Source: CAUPWF01 sp036656795 | Lineage (GTDB): Bacteria > Bacillota > Clostridia > Lachnospirales > Lachnospiraceae | Direction of reading: 5' to 3' | DNA: 64,000 nt | Assembly (NCBI GenBank): GCA_036656795.1 | Contig: JAVXHR010000004.1 | Coordinates: 45,884 to 109,883, forward strand | Part shown: positions 15,916 to 24,781 of the stretch, in pieces | Layout of the letters: each line of letters opens with the position of its first letter | Numbering within the stretch: the stretch's first letter is position 1 | Made by a program: the position numbers and the translations under genes | Notes under the pieces: model-generated | What the model was told of the DNA's origin: nothing | Seen by the model: the letters and a program-made list of their open reading frames with translations, nothing else | The model's database searches: none

Positions 15916-16344
15916 CTAAAATGTTAATACTTCTGGGTTTTGAGCTTGTTGTTCATGTTCCGGTCCTGCATATACATGAAGTTTCGTAAGCATTGATCTT
16001 CCCAAAGGTCCTTTTGGAAGCATTCCTTTTACAGCAAGTTCTATTACTTGCTCCGGTTTCTTTGCCATCATAACTTTTAAAGTAGTTTCTTTCATTCCAC
16101 CTACGTAATCCGAATGATGATAATAAATCTTTTGGTCTAATTTTTTTCCTGTTACATGAATCTTCTCTGCATTTACAATTATTACATTATCACCTGTATC
16201 TACATGTGGTGTAAAGATTGGCTTATTCTTTCCTCTTAACACTTTAGCTACTTCTGATGCTAAACGTCCTAATGTACAGCCTTCAGCGTCTACCACATAC
16301 CATTTTCTTTCAATCTTTTCTGGACAAGCCATATAAGTTTTCAT
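15916..16344 (-). CDS. rplM: 50S ribosomal protein L13
   Basis: 142 residues, usual length. Contains RKWYVVDAEGCTLGRLASEV, AKVLRGKNKPIFTPHVDTGD and the family motif KGMLPKGPLGRSMLTKLHVY followed by AGPEHEHQ-like GPEHEQQAQNP. L13 is an early-assembling 23S rRNA-binding protein. AGGAGG precedes the ATG. A strong promoter and an 85-90-base leader lie upstream. Confidence 0.97.
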   Translation of the reverse strand: MKTYMACPEKIERKWYVVDAEGCTLGRLASEVAKVLRGKNKPIFTPHVDTGDNVIIVNAEKIHVTGKKLDQKIYYHHSDYVGGMKETTLKVMMAKKPEQVIELAVKGMLPKGPLGRSMLTKLHVYAGPEHEQQAQNPEVLTF

Positions 16345-16433
16345 TGGTTTACCTCCTATTGATAATTACTTTGTTTTTTATGGAAACCAGTCTGCTCCGG
16401 GGCAGGTGCATTCTGTTTCTTCTTGTGTCATAC
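16345..16433 (-). promoter_or_regulatory. rplM leader, candidate L13 autoregulatory structure
   Basis: The roughly 85-base transcript leader contains a short stem CTGC-CCCGGA-GCAG and an A-rich 3' part before the ribosome site. Firmicute rplM leaders often carry an L13-binding structure. I can see a hairpin but cannot confirm the family consensus by eye. Confidence 0.35.
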
Positions 16434-16439
16434 CGATAT

Positions 16440-16468
16440 ATTATATTATACGCAACCACGTGTGTCAA
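16440..16468 (-). promoter_or_regulatory. Strong promoter of rplM-rpsI
   Basis: On the minus strand a perfect TTGACA (16463-16468) and a perfect TATAAT (16440-16445) are exactly 17 bases apart. Confidence 0.88.
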
Positions 16469-16591
16469 CCTATTTTTTAATATTTTTACCTTTCCATTGT
16501 TATCCCTCTCCTGTTTTTTCTTGAACATTCAATCCACATATGCTAACATTAATTATTAACTCTATTCTATATAGAAAGTAAGGTAAAATAT

Positions 16592-17899
16592 ATGTGGGCT
16601 TATCATTCAATTTTTTATCAGATTTATCCTCTTGGTTTTTGTGGCGCTCCTCTTCAAAATGATAGTCAAACAGTTTCACGCATCCGAAAGCTTATTGACT
16701 GGACTTCGTATCTTCATTCCTTAGGTATTGATTCTATCCTATTGAATCCCATCTTTGAATCTGACAATCATGGCTATGATACACGGGACTTTAAAAATAT
16801 TGACTGTCGTCTTGGTACAAATGAAGATTTTGCTGATGTATGTCAAGTATTACATGATTCCAATATACGCATAGTGCTTGATGGAGTATTTAACCATGTA
16901 GGACGTGGCTTTTGGGCATTTCAAGATGTCTTGACCAATCGTGATTCTTCCATCTATAGGGATTGGTTTCACATTGATTTTGGTGGAAATAGCCCTTATA
17001 ATGACGGATTCTACTATGACGGTTGGGAAGGGCATTATGAGTTGGTAACCTTGAACCTACAAAATCCAGCAGTTATAGATTACCTGTTGGACTGTGTCAA
17101 GGACTGGATCTTGGAATTTGATATTGATGGTCTGCGCTTAGATGTGGCCTATTCCTTGGATCATAATTTTATGTGTCGACTGCGTGAATTTTGTGTATCA
17201 TTGAAACCTGATTTTGTATTAATTGGCGAGGTTTTATTTGGTGATTATAATATTATTGTCAATGATACTATGCTGCATAGTTGCACTAATTATGAATGTT
17301 ACAAAGGATTATTCTCTAGTTTTAATGATTTGAATTTATTTGAAATTGCTCATTCACTGAATCGACAATTTGGTCCTGAACAATGGTCGATTTATCGGGG
17401 CAAACATCTAATGACATTTGTAGACAATCATGATGTAACTCGAATTGCCAGTATATTGCATCAAAAAGAACATCTTCCGTTGCTCTATGGAATGTTGTTG
17501 GGTATGCCAGGAATCCCCTGCCTGTATTATGGCAGTGAATGGGGCGAATTAGGTATCAAAGCTCCTAATAATGATTATGCACTTCGTCCTTGTTTTGAGA
17601 CACCTATGCCTAATGATCTCACTTCATTGATTACCCAATTAATTGCACTTCGTCAACACAGTGATGCATTGTGTTACGGCAGCTATCGCAATGTTGTGAT
17701 TACAAATCAACAATTATTATTTGAACGTGCAAGCGAACATGAAACTGTACTTGTGGCTATCAATGCCTCCTCCTCTTCTTTTGATATACAACACGAGGAC
17801 CTGCGTGGCTCTATGACCGATCTGCGAAGCAAACAAGAGATAACACTGGAAGGAAAATTGCATCTGGAACCCCATAGTTTTTTCTATCTAAAGCGGTGA
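16592..17899 (+). CDS. GH13 alpha-amylase-family glycosidase
   Basis: 435 residues forming a compact GH13 barrel. The conserved regions are VLDGVFNHVGRG (region I), DGLRLDVAY (region II, nucleophile aspartate), LIGEVLFGDY (region III, acid/base glutamate) and TFVDNHDVTRI (region IV, third acid). It lacks the N-terminal domain typical of neopullulanases and cyclomaltodextrinases and has no signal peptide, so it is probably cytoplasmic and acts on imported malto- or isomalto-oligosaccharides. AAGGTAA lies 7 bases before the ATG. No transporter is adjacent. The exact substrate cannot be told from the sequence. Confidence 0.88.
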   Translation: MWAYHSIFYQIYPLGFCGAPLQNDSQTVSRIRKLIDWTSYLHSLGIDSILLNPIFESDNHGYDTRDFKNIDCRLGTNEDFADVCQVLHDSNIRIVLDGVFNHVGRGFWAFQDVLTNRDSSIYRDWFHIDFGGNSPYNDGFYYDGWEGHYELVTLNLQNPAVIDYLLDCVKDWILEFDIDGLRLDVAYSLDHNFMCRLREFCVSLKPDFVLIGEVLFGDYNIIVNDTMLHSCTNYECYKGLFSSFNDLNLFEIAHSLNRQFGPEQWSIYRGKHLMTFVDNHDVTRIASILHQKEHLPLLYGMLLGMPGIPCLYYGSEWGELGIKAPNNDYALRPCFETPMPNDLTSLITQLIALRQHSDALCYGSYRNVVITNQQLLFERASEHETVLVAINASSSSFDIQHEDLRGSMTDLRSKQEITLEGKLHLEPHSFFYLKR

Positions 17900-17925
17900 T
17901 TAAAACCAAAACACCCTATCCCCTC

Positions 17926-17954
17926 TTGACAAACCACACACCATACGGTAACAT
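17926..17954 (+). promoter_or_regulatory. Promoter of the tyrS T-box transcript
   Basis: TTGACA (17926-17931) and TAACAT (17949-17954) are 17 bases apart. A perfect TATAAT lies at 17963-17968 but has no good -35, so the exact -10 is uncertain. Confidence 0.55.
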
Positions 17955-17984
17955 TTCATTTATATAATATCTAATTGAATATAA

Positions 17985-18244
17985 AACAAGCAATGATAAG
18001 AACAAGTAATAGTTGTCAATACCAAACAGAAAGTAACCGGTTGATGAGAGGTGCGTGGATTGTCTTTTATGAATACATCTTGGAGCTTCGTACCGAATTG
18101 TTATAAGTAGGCTACGACGGAATGGCATACGTTATGGTGCTTGAGTATGATAAATACTCATGGAGGCAAGCAATGTGAGTTGCTTGTAAACATAAGGTGG
18201 TAACGCGAGTAAGGTCCTCGTCCTTTTGAAGGATGAGGACCTTT
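17985..18244 (+). promoter_or_regulatory. T-box riboswitch (tyrosine)
   Basis: The leader starts near AAGCAATGATAAGAACAAGTAATAG, a typical T-box first stem. It has a likely specifier TAC (tyrosine codon) in the GAATACATC segment at about 18070, and the conserved T-box AAGGTGGTAACGCGAG at 18194-18209. A 13-bp terminator stem follows (AAGGTCCTCGTCC with GGATGAGGACCTT) with a short T-run. Uncharged tRNA-Tyr should stabilise the antiterminator and let tyrS be read. Confidence 0.93.
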
Positions 18245-18278
18245 GTGCATAGAAATATTGGAAAAAGGAGAACACGAG

Positions 18279-19505
18279 ATGCAAATTTATGACGAATTAA
18301 AAGCAAGAGGGCTTATTGCCCAGGTAACAGATGAGAAAGAGATTGAGGAGTTAATTAACAATGGGAAAGCGATATTTTACATTGGTTTTGACCCAACAGC
18401 GGACAGTTTACATGTAGGTCATTTTATGGCACTATGTCTGATGAAGCGTCTGCAAATGGCTGGAAACAGACCAATTGCATTATTGGGTGGTGGAACAGGT
18501 ATGATTGGAGACCCATCAGGAAGAACCGATATGAGAACCATGATGACCCCTGAGATGATTCAACATAATTGTGATTGTTTCAAGGAACAAATGAGCAAGT
18601 TTATCGATTTTTCTGAAGGAAAAGCAATGATGGTTAATAATGCAGAATGGCTATTAAATCTTAATTATGTAGACCTTTTACGTGAAGTCGGGCCTCATTT
18701 TAGTGTAAATCGTATGCTGACAGCCGAGTGCTATAAACAAAGAATGGAAAAGGGCCTTAGCTTTTTGGAATTCAATTACATGATTATGCAAAGTTATGAT
18801 TTTTATGCACTATACCAAAAATATGGCTGTAATATGCAGTTTGGCGGCGATGATCAATGGAGTAATATGCTAGGTGGAACAGAGTTAATTCGACGCAAAT
18901 TGGGAGAAAATGCATATGCCATGACAATTACTTTATTACTGAATTCGGAAGGAAATAAGATGGGTAAGACTCAGTCCGGTGCAGTGTGGCTTGATCCAAA
19001 TAAAACCTCTCCATTTGAGTTTTACCAATATTGGAGAAATGTTGGAGATGCAGATGTTCTAAAATGCTTACGTATGCTTACTTTTTTACCATTGGAACAG
19101 ATTGATGAGATGGATAAATGGGAAGGCAGTCAATTAAATCAGGCAAAAGAAATATTAGCATTTGAGCTAACAAAAATGGTGCATAATGAAACAGAAGCCA
19201 CGAAAGCTCAGGAAAGTGCAAAATCATTATTTTGTAGTGGCGCTGCTGCAGACATGCCAACTACAGAGCTTACCGAAACTGATCTAAACCAAGGATCAAT
19301 TGATATCTTAACAATGCTTGTGACAAGTGGACTTGTAACCTCGAAATCAGAAGCAAGACGCGCTGTAGAACAAGGTGGTGTATTAGTCGATGCCACAAAA
19401 ATCACAGATCTTAAAGCCTCTTTTCCGGCTGAAGTGTTTCAAAAAGATGGGGTAGTTCTTAAAAAGGGCAAAAAGAATTTTCGTAAATTAATACTTAAAA
19501 AATAA
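18279..19505 (+). CDS. tyrS: Tyrosine--tRNA ligase
   Basis: 408 residues. Class I motifs: PTADSLHVGHFMAL (HIGH-like) and KMGKTQSG (KMSKS-like). The tyrosine-binding segment FLEFNYMIMQSYDFYAL and QFGGDDQWSNML are present. An S4 RNA-binding domain ends the protein (from about 340, VTSGLVTSKSEARRAVEQGG). The ATG at 18279 has AAAGGAG upstream; the frame is open for 12 more codons but these overlap the T-box terminator. Regulated by the upstream T-box. Confidence 0.96.
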   Translation: MQIYDELKARGLIAQVTDEKEIEELINNGKAIFYIGFDPTADSLHVGHFMALCLMKRLQMAGNRPIALLGGGTGMIGDPSGRTDMRTMMTPEMIQHNCDCFKEQMSKFIDFSEGKAMMVNNAEWLLNLNYVDLLREVGPHFSVNRMLTAECYKQRMEKGLSFLEFNYMIMQSYDFYALYQKYGCNMQFGGDDQWSNMLGGTELIRRKLGENAYAMTITLLLNSEGNKMGKTQSGAVWLDPNKTSPFEFYQYWRNVGDADVLKCLRMLTFLPLEQIDEMDKWEGSQLNQAKEILAFELTKMVHNETEATKAQESAKSLFCSGAAADMPTTELTETDLNQGSIDILTMLVTSGLVTSKSEARRAVEQGGVLVDATKITDLKASFPAEVFQKDGVVLKKGKKNFRKLILKK

Positions 19506-19529
19506 TTCTAAAAACAGGAGGATCTTCAT

Positions 19530-20039
19530 ATGGGGTTTAAAGAGATAGATATCAAATCATTTACATGCAATCCATTTACCAAAATTGGACAAGAATGGTT
19601 TCTAATTACTGCAGGCAATCAAGAACAATATAACACTATGACAGCGGCGTGGGGCAATATGGGATATCTTTGGAATAAGAATGTAGTGACTACGTATATT
19701 CGTCCACAGCGATATACAAAAGAATTTGTTGATACAAATGAACTATGTACCATTTCATTCTTTGATGAATCCTATAAAGATGCACTGACCTACTGTGGAC
19801 GCCATTGTGGACGCACAGAAGATAAAGTTTCCAACGCCGGACTAACGCCCTATTATATCGATGGAACCGTTGGATTTCAAGAAGCAACTATGATGCTTGT
19901 ATGCAAAAAATTATATCATCAGTATCTGTTGCCTGAAAACTTTGAAGAATCACAATTAGCCGTTCAGAATTATCCAGAAGAAGATTATCATATGATGTAT
20001 ATATCTGAAGTTGTAAAAGTACTGGTTCGGGAAAAATAG
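19530..20039 (+). CDS. Flavin reductase family protein (FMN-binding split barrel)
   Basis: 169 residues. Typical family features are FLITAGNQEQYNTMTAAWGN near the N-terminus, YIRPQRYTKEFVDTNELCTISFF, and the AGL...GF...A segment later. These proteins bind FMN and use NAD(P)H, or serve as small flavin carriers; the partner here is unknown. AGGAGG precedes the ATG, 24 bases after tyrS, so it is likely co-transcribed. It ends before a convergent terminator shared with truA. Confidence 0.85.
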   Translation: MGFKEIDIKSFTCNPFTKIGQEWFLITAGNQEQYNTMTAAWGNMGYLWNKNVVTTYIRPQRYTKEFVDTNELCTISFFDESYKDALTYCGRHCGRTEDKVSNAGLTPYYIDGTVGFQEATMMLVCKKLYHQYLLPENFEESQLAVQNYPEEDYHMMYISEVVKVLVREK

Positions 20040-20054
20040 TCCAGACTCTGACAA

Positions 20055-20101
20055 TTCATCTGGGACGGGGTGTTTTTCAAAAACACCCCGTCCCAGATGA
20101 A
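20055..20101. terminator. Perfect 23-bp palindrome, bidirectional terminator overlapping truA 3' end
   Basis: Two exact 23-base arms (TTCATCTGGGACGGGG... and its complement) flank a single central base at 20078, with T/A tracts at the centre. It separates the convergent flavin reductase and truA genes. The truA stop codon (20077-20079) is at the centre, so its last codons lie in one arm. Confidence 0.8.
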
Positions 20102-20835
20102 AGATATTCTATCTCTACCAGCGTCAATCCATGGGCTGGTGCTGTCGCCCCTGCTGCCTTACGATCTTTCGCTTCTAATATATCTTGAATTTTTTTAGGT
20201 TCATAGAATCCACGCCCTACGCGAATAAGTGTTCCTATGATAATCCGAACCATGTTATAGAGAAATCCATTCCCGGATATTACTATCTGTATCTCATCCC
20301 CCGCCTGTGTAATGGAGAATTCTGTGATGGTACGCACCGTATCTTTTACATCGGTGCGTATATTGCAAAAGCTGATGAAATCATGCTCTCCTACTAGATA
20401 TGCTGCCGCCTGGCGCATCTTTTCTATATCTAATTCGTATGATACGAAATAATTCGTTAATCGTTTGGTAGGAATTATGGTATGTGTATTAATAATATTG
20501 TATTGGTAAGTCTTTCTGCTATTGCAATAGCGTGGATGAAAATCTGCATTTACTTCCTCCGACTTAACAATCACAATATCCTCCGGCAATCTTCGATTCA
20601 ATGCGTATGCAATTCTATCCGGTGGAATTGTAGTCTGGGTATCAAATACTGCTACATTACCCAATGCATGTACACCTGAATCTGTACGGCTGGCACCTAT
20701 AATAATAATCTCTTCTTTTAATATCTTGCTTAGCGTATTGTTTAATACTTCTTCTATGGTAATGCCATTGGGCTGAATCTGCCAACCACAATAGTTTGTT
20801 CCGTCATATGCTATGGTTAATTTTATCCGTTTCAT
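20077..20835 (-). CDS. truA: tRNA pseudouridine38-40 synthase TruA
   Basis: 252 residues. Starts MKRIKLTIAYDGTNYCGWQI; the catalytic aspartate is in GASRTDSGVHALGNVAVFDT; further motifs are YQYNI, FISFC and GNGFLYNMVRIIIGTLIRVG. It modifies uridines 38-40 of the tRNA anticodon arm. The last five or six residues (SGTGCF) are encoded by the terminator palindrome and are probably not functional. AAAGGTGGG precedes the ATG. It is the last gene of the ecfA1-ecfA2-ecfT-truA unit. Confidence 0.95.
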   Translation of the reverse strand: MKRIKLTIAYDGTNYCGWQIQPNGITIEEVLNNTLSKILKEEIIIIGASRTDSGVHALGNVAVFDTQTTIPPDRIAYALNRRLPEDIVIVKSEEVNADFHPRYCNSRKTYQYNIINTHTIIPTKRLTNYFVSYELDIEKMRQAAAYLVGEHDFISFCNIRTDVKDTVRTITEFSITQAGDEIQIVISGNGFLYNMVRIIIGTLIRVGRGFYEPKKIQDILEAKDRKAAGATAPAHGLTLVEIEYLSSGTGCF

Positions 20836-20850
20836 ATACCCACCTTTATT

Positions 20851-21675
20851 TTAAAATATCCATATGTGAAATGGAAGAAATCTCCCAGCAAGAATCAACA
20901 CTGCCAGATAAGAGATTACTCCTGCATAAGCCATGTAATCTCTTCTTTTGTAGATTAATGGTTTCATCTTGGTTCGTCCTTCACCACCTCTGTAACATCG
21001 TGATTCCATAGCCATTGCTAGATCATTGGCTCTGCGAAATGCAGAGACAAATAAAGGCACCAGTATGGGAATCATACTTTTAGCTTTATGAATAATATTT
21101 CCACTTTCCAGATCTGCGCCACGTGCAATCTGAGCTTTCATAATCTTATCTGTTTCTTCTAATAAAATCGGAATGAAACGCAATGCAATAGACATCATCA
21201 TCGCAATCTCATGAACCGGCACTTTTATCTTATTTAATGGGTATAAGAGTGATTCTATTCCATCAGTCAGCGCATTGGGCGTCGTGGTAAATGTCATAAT
21301 CGACGAGCCTATAATTAAATATATTAAACGAATCCCCATATAAACCGCCGTTCGCATTCCTTGCTCTGTAATCTTAAAAATCCAAACATGCAGTAATATC
21401 TTTCCACCACTTGTTAAAAACAGATTAAATATAACCGTAATCATTAATAGCATGATAATGGGCTTTAGTCCTTTCATAATGAACTTCACCGGTACATGGG
21501 ATAAGCGAATTATGATAATCAAAAATAATGTTGCAACAGCATATACTGGAATGCTTTTAAATAGAAACAATGAAATCAAAAAAAGAAAGGTACACATTAT
21601 CTTCACTCTTGGATCTAGCCGATGTAATACGCTTTTGGCCGGGTAATATTGCCCAATTGTAATATCTCTAATCAT
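20851..21675 (-). CDS. ecfT: ECF transporter transmembrane protein EcfT
   Basis: 274 residues with about five to six membrane segments (25-60, 70-90, 100-125, and 245-265) and the two cytoplasmic Ala-Arg-Gly-type coupling motifs QIARGADLESG and MESRCYRGGEGRTKM that bind the ATPases. It forms the scaffold of the group II energy-coupling-factor vitamin and metal transporter with EcfA1 and EcfA2; substrate proteins are encoded elsewhere. Its start overlaps the ecfA2 stop by 8 bases. Confidence 0.94.
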   Translation of the reverse strand: MIRDITIGQYYPAKSVLHRLDPRVKIMCTFLFLISLFLFKSIPVYAVATLFLIIIIRLSHVPVKFIMKGLKPIIMLLMITVIFNLFLTSGGKILLHVWIFKITEQGMRTAVYMGIRLIYLIIGSSIMTFTTTPNALTDGIESLLYPLNKIKVPVHEIAMMMSIALRFIPILLEETDKIMKAQIARGADLESGNIIHKAKSMIPILVPLFVSAFRRANDLAMAMESRCYRGGEGRTKMKPLIYKRRDYMAYAGVISYLAVLILAGRFLPFHIWIF

Positions 21676-22519
21676 GTTTTAACACCTTCATAATCTCCTC
21701 CACGGCTTCTGAAACTGTAGTTGCCTCTGTCTGCACTGCAATCCCTTTCTGTTGTAATTCATTCATAATATACGTAACTTGTGGGGCAGAAAGTCCTACA
21801 CGCTCCAACTCCTTATAATGTGAAAACACCTCTTTTGGTGTACCACTATACATCACGCTTCCCTGGTTCATTACAATAATCCGTTCCACATATTTCGCAA
21901 TATCTTCCATACTGTGAGAAACCAAAATTACTGTCATATCACTTTTCTCATGCAAAAGTGCAATCTGATCTAATATATCATCTCTTCCCTTGGGATCTAA
22001 TCCTGCAGTCGGTTCATCTAGCACCAGTACTTTTGGGCGCATCGCAAGCACACCTGCAATTGCAACACGACGTTTTTGACCTCCGGAAAGGTCAAATGGT
22101 GATTGCGTATAATATTCTTCAGGAAATCCAACCAGCTCTAGAGCCTCTTTAGCCCGTGCAATACTTTCCTCTTCAGAGAGTCCTTGATTTCTCGGTCCAA
22201 AGCATACATCTTTTAGTACATCTACCTCGAACAGCTGATGTTCCGGATACTGAAAAACCAAACCAACTTGATTTCTAAGATTCTTCATATCATACTTTTC
22301 TTGATAGATATTCTCGTTCTCGTAGTACAATGCCCCTGATGTAGCTTTCATAAGACCATTAAAATGTTGAATCAGTGTTGATTTTCCAGACCCTGTATGT
22401 CCAATCACACCTACAAATTCCCCTTGTGGAATTTCAAATGATATATCCTTTAATGCCTGTTTTTCATAGGCTGTTTCCGGACTATATACATAATTAATAT
22501 GTTCTAATCTAATTGACAT
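21668..22519 (-). CDS. ecfA2: ECF transporter ATP-binding protein EcfA2
   Basis: 283 residues. Walker A GHTGSGKSTL, Q-loop VFQYPEHQLFE, signature DLSGGQKRRVAIAG, Walker B VLVLDEPTAGLDP and H-loop VSHSMEDIAKY are all present. The C-terminal 60 residues form the EcfA dimerisation region. Overlaps ecfA1 by 16 bases and ecfT by 8, so translation is coupled. Confidence 0.93.
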   Translation of the reverse strand: MSIRLEHINYVYSPETAYEKQALKDISFEIPQGEFVGVIGHTGSGKSTLIQHFNGLMKATSGALYYENENIYQEKYDMKNLRNQVGLVFQYPEHQLFEVDVLKDVCFGPRNQGLSEEESIARAKEALELVGFPEEYYTQSPFDLSGGQKRRVAIAGVLAMRPKVLVLDEPTAGLDPKGRDDILDQIALLHEKSDMTVILVSHSMEDIAKYVERIIVMNQGSVMYSGTPKEVFSHYKELERVGLSAPQVTYIMNELQQKGIAVQTEATTVSEAVEEIMKVLKHD

Positions 22520-23355
22520 AGCGCCTCCACCAATTCCTCAATCCGTAAGATTCCATCCGGCACCGATAATCCTCTTTGCTGTAATTCATATGCCAACATT
22601 GTGACTTGTGGCACATCTAATCTATATCTTTTTAAAGTCTCCACTTCCGAGAATATCTCTTTTGGTGTTCCCTCCATCACAATTTGTCCATGATCCATAA
22701 CAATCACCTGATCTGCATCAATGACCTCTTCCATATAATGTGTGATCAGGATAACCGTAACATTGTCCTTTTTTCGTAACTCCTCTATCGTATTCAGAAC
22801 TTCTTTTCTTCCATTTGGATCCAACATTGCAGTAGGTTCATCTAATACAATACACTTTGGTTTCATCGCAACTACCCCGGCAATTGCCACCCGTTGTTTT
22901 TGACCTCCCGACAATTTGTTAGGAGAATGATGACGATATTCCAGCATTCCAACTGCGGAAAGGCTCTTTTCCACCCTCTGCCATATTTCTTTAGTTGGTA
23001 CTCCTATATTCTCTGGCCCAAATCCAACATCTTCCTCCACAACGGTGCCAATAATCTGGTTGTCTGGATTCTGAAATACCATGCCCGCCGATTGTCGAAT
23101 ATCCCACAACTTCTCTGCATCTTTTGTGTCATTTCCATCCACCCACATAGCTCCATCACTTGGAGTAAGAATTGCATTCATGTGCTTTGCAAGCGTCGAT
23201 TTTCCCGAACCATTATGACCTAAGATAGCAATGAATTGTCCTTTTTTTATGTCGATATTCACTTGATCAATGGCACGATGTACTCCGATAACATTGCCTT
23301 CCTCATCTCTCGTGTCATATTCAAATACTAAGTCTTTTGTCTGAATCATACTCAC
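22504..23355 (-). CDS. ecfA1: ECF transporter ATP-binding protein EcfA1
   Basis: 283 residues. Walker A GHNGSGKSTLAK, Q-loop VFQNPDNQIIG, signature KLSGGQKQRVAIAG, Walker B CIVLDEPTAMLDP and H-loop ITHYMEEV are intact. The two ATPases hydrolyse ATP to drive EcfT with exchangeable substrate-binding subunits. A GTG start at 23355 has AGGAAAGG at suitable distance; an ATG two codons later is the alternative. Confidence 0.93.
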   Translation of the reverse strand: MSMIQTKDLVFEYDTRDEEGNVIGVHRAIDQVNIDIKKGQFIAILGHNGSGKSTLAKHMNAILTPSDGAMWVDGNDTKDAEKLWDIRQSAGMVFQNPDNQIIGTVVEEDVGFGPENIGVPTKEIWQRVEKSLSAVGMLEYRHHSPNKLSGGQKQRVAIAGVVAMKPKCIVLDEPTAMLDPNGRKEVLNTIEELRKKDNVTVILITHYMEEVIDADQVIVMDHGQIVMEGTPKEIFSEVETLKRYRLDVPQVTMLAYELQQRGLSVPDGILRIEELVEALCQLD

Positions 23356-23406
23356 TGCTATCCCTTTCCTGCTTACTATACACCCTATTATCCCATGGAC
23401 TTTTAC

Positions 23407-23925
23407 CTATTGTTTGTTCGGTTCCGGATATGTTACTTCAAATGTATCTACCGTCACTTCTTGCATCACCTGTGTCTCCACCGGTTTATCATTACGGTCT
23501 GTTTTAACATCAGCAATCTTATCTACAATATCCATTCCCTCTATCACCTTACCAAAGGCCGCATATGCACCATCTAGATGTGGTGAATTTTTATGCATAA
23601 TGAAAAACTGAGAACCTGCGGAATCTGGACTCATTGAACGTGCCATAGATAAAACTCCTGCTTCATGAACCAAGTTGTTCTCACAGCCATTTTGTTCAAA
23701 TTCTCCTTGAATACTATATCCCGGTCCACCCATACCTGTTCCGTCCGGACATCCACCTTGAATCATAAATCCTCGTATGACACGATGAAAAGTCAATCCA
23801 TTATAGTATCCTTTTTTTACTAACGAAATAAAGTTGTTCACTGTATTTGGTGCGATCTCCGGGTACAACTCTGCTTTCATCATATCTCCATTTTTCATTT
23901 TAAATGTTACAACTGGGTTTGCCAT
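23407..23925 (-). CDS. Cyclophilin-type peptidyl-prolyl cis-trans isomerase
   Basis: 172 residues. Cyclophilin signature FHRVIRGFMIQGGCPDGTGM, then ARSMSPDSAGSQFFIMH (active-site segment), and LDGAYAAFGKVIEGMDIVD. No signal peptide, so cytoplasmic. It speeds proline isomerisation in protein folding. AAAGGAG precedes the ATG. It lies between proC and ecfA1, probably its own transcript. Confidence 0.94.
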   Translation of the reverse strand: MANPVVTFKMKNGDMMKAELYPEIAPNTVNNFISLVKKGYYNGLTFHRVIRGFMIQGGCPDGTGMGGPGYSIQGEFEQNGCENNLVHEAGVLSMARSMSPDSAGSQFFIMHKNSPHLDGAYAAFGKVIEGMDIVDKIADVKTDRNDKPVETQVMQEVTVDTFEVTYPEPNKQ

Positions 23926-23986
23926 CTCATATTCTCCTTTTATTTTGCATTTTATATTGTTTTTATTTGTTTTTATTTTTTATATA

Positions 23987-24781
23987 CTATAACGTTCTTG
24001 AAGCCTCTGCACATGCTGTCATTGCCTCTATTACAGCACTTCTAAGTCCACGCTCTTCTAATACTCGCACTGCTTGTATCGTTGTCCCCCCCGGAGAACA
24101 TACCATATCTTTTAATTCTCCCGGATGTATACCGGTTTCCAGCACCATCTTTGCACTTCCGAGAACTGCCTGCGCCGCAAATTTATAAGCCTGTGCACGT
24201 GGCATTCCTTCTGCCACTGCTCCATCTGCCATAGCTTCAATAAACATATAGACATACGCTGGGGAACTCCCACTTGTAGCTATCACTGCATCAATAAGAT
24301 GTTCTCCGATAAGTTCCACCTTTCCAAATCCACGAAAGATCTTGCATACACTATCCAATTCCTCTGCCGTAACCTGAGCATTTGCACAGACAGCTGTCAT
24401 TCCCTCGCTTACAAGAACCGGTGTGTTTGGCATGGTGCGAACAACTTTTACTTTTTTATCAAAGTCTCGTTCAATGTCCGCTATTGTCTGACCTGCCGCA
24501 ATGGCAATAATGACTTGATCAGATCGTAAACTGTCTCTAATTTCTCCAATAACCTTTTCATATAAATATGGTTTCACTGCCAGTACTACCATATCTGAAT
24601 GTTCTACTACTTCTAGATTATTCCCTGTTACTTTAATTCCATAAGTTTCTTTTACTTTCTCTCTGCTTTCCGGTCTTAACGTGGAGCCAATTATATCCTC
24701 CGGCTTTAATACACCCCCTTGAATTACACCACCAATCATAGCTTTTGCCATATTTCCACAACCAATAAATCCTAATTTCAT
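23987..24781 (-). CDS. proC: Pyrroline-5-carboxylate reductase
   Basis: 264 residues. N-terminal Rossmann motif KLGFIGCGNMAKAMIGG, middle VVRTMPNTPVLVSEGMTAVC, and the C-terminal signature DMVCSPGGTTIQAVRVLEE. It reduces pyrroline-5-carboxylate to proline with NAD(P)H. AGGAGGAAAAAAG lies inside the end of the sirtuin gene, and the two genes overlap by 4 bases (ATGA). Confidence 0.95.
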   Translation of the reverse strand: MKLGFIGCGNMAKAMIGGVIQGGVLKPEDIIGSTLRPESREKVKETYGIKVTGNNLEVVEHSDMVVLAVKPYLYEKVIGEIRDSLRSDQVIIAIAAGQTIADIERDFDKKVKVVRTMPNTPVLVSEGMTAVCANAQVTAEELDSVCKIFRGFGKVELIGEHLIDAVIATSGSSPAYVYMFIEAMADGAVAEGMPRAQAYKFAAQAVLGSAKMVLETGIHPGELKDMVCSPGGTTIQAVRVLEERGLRSAVIEAMTACAEASRTL

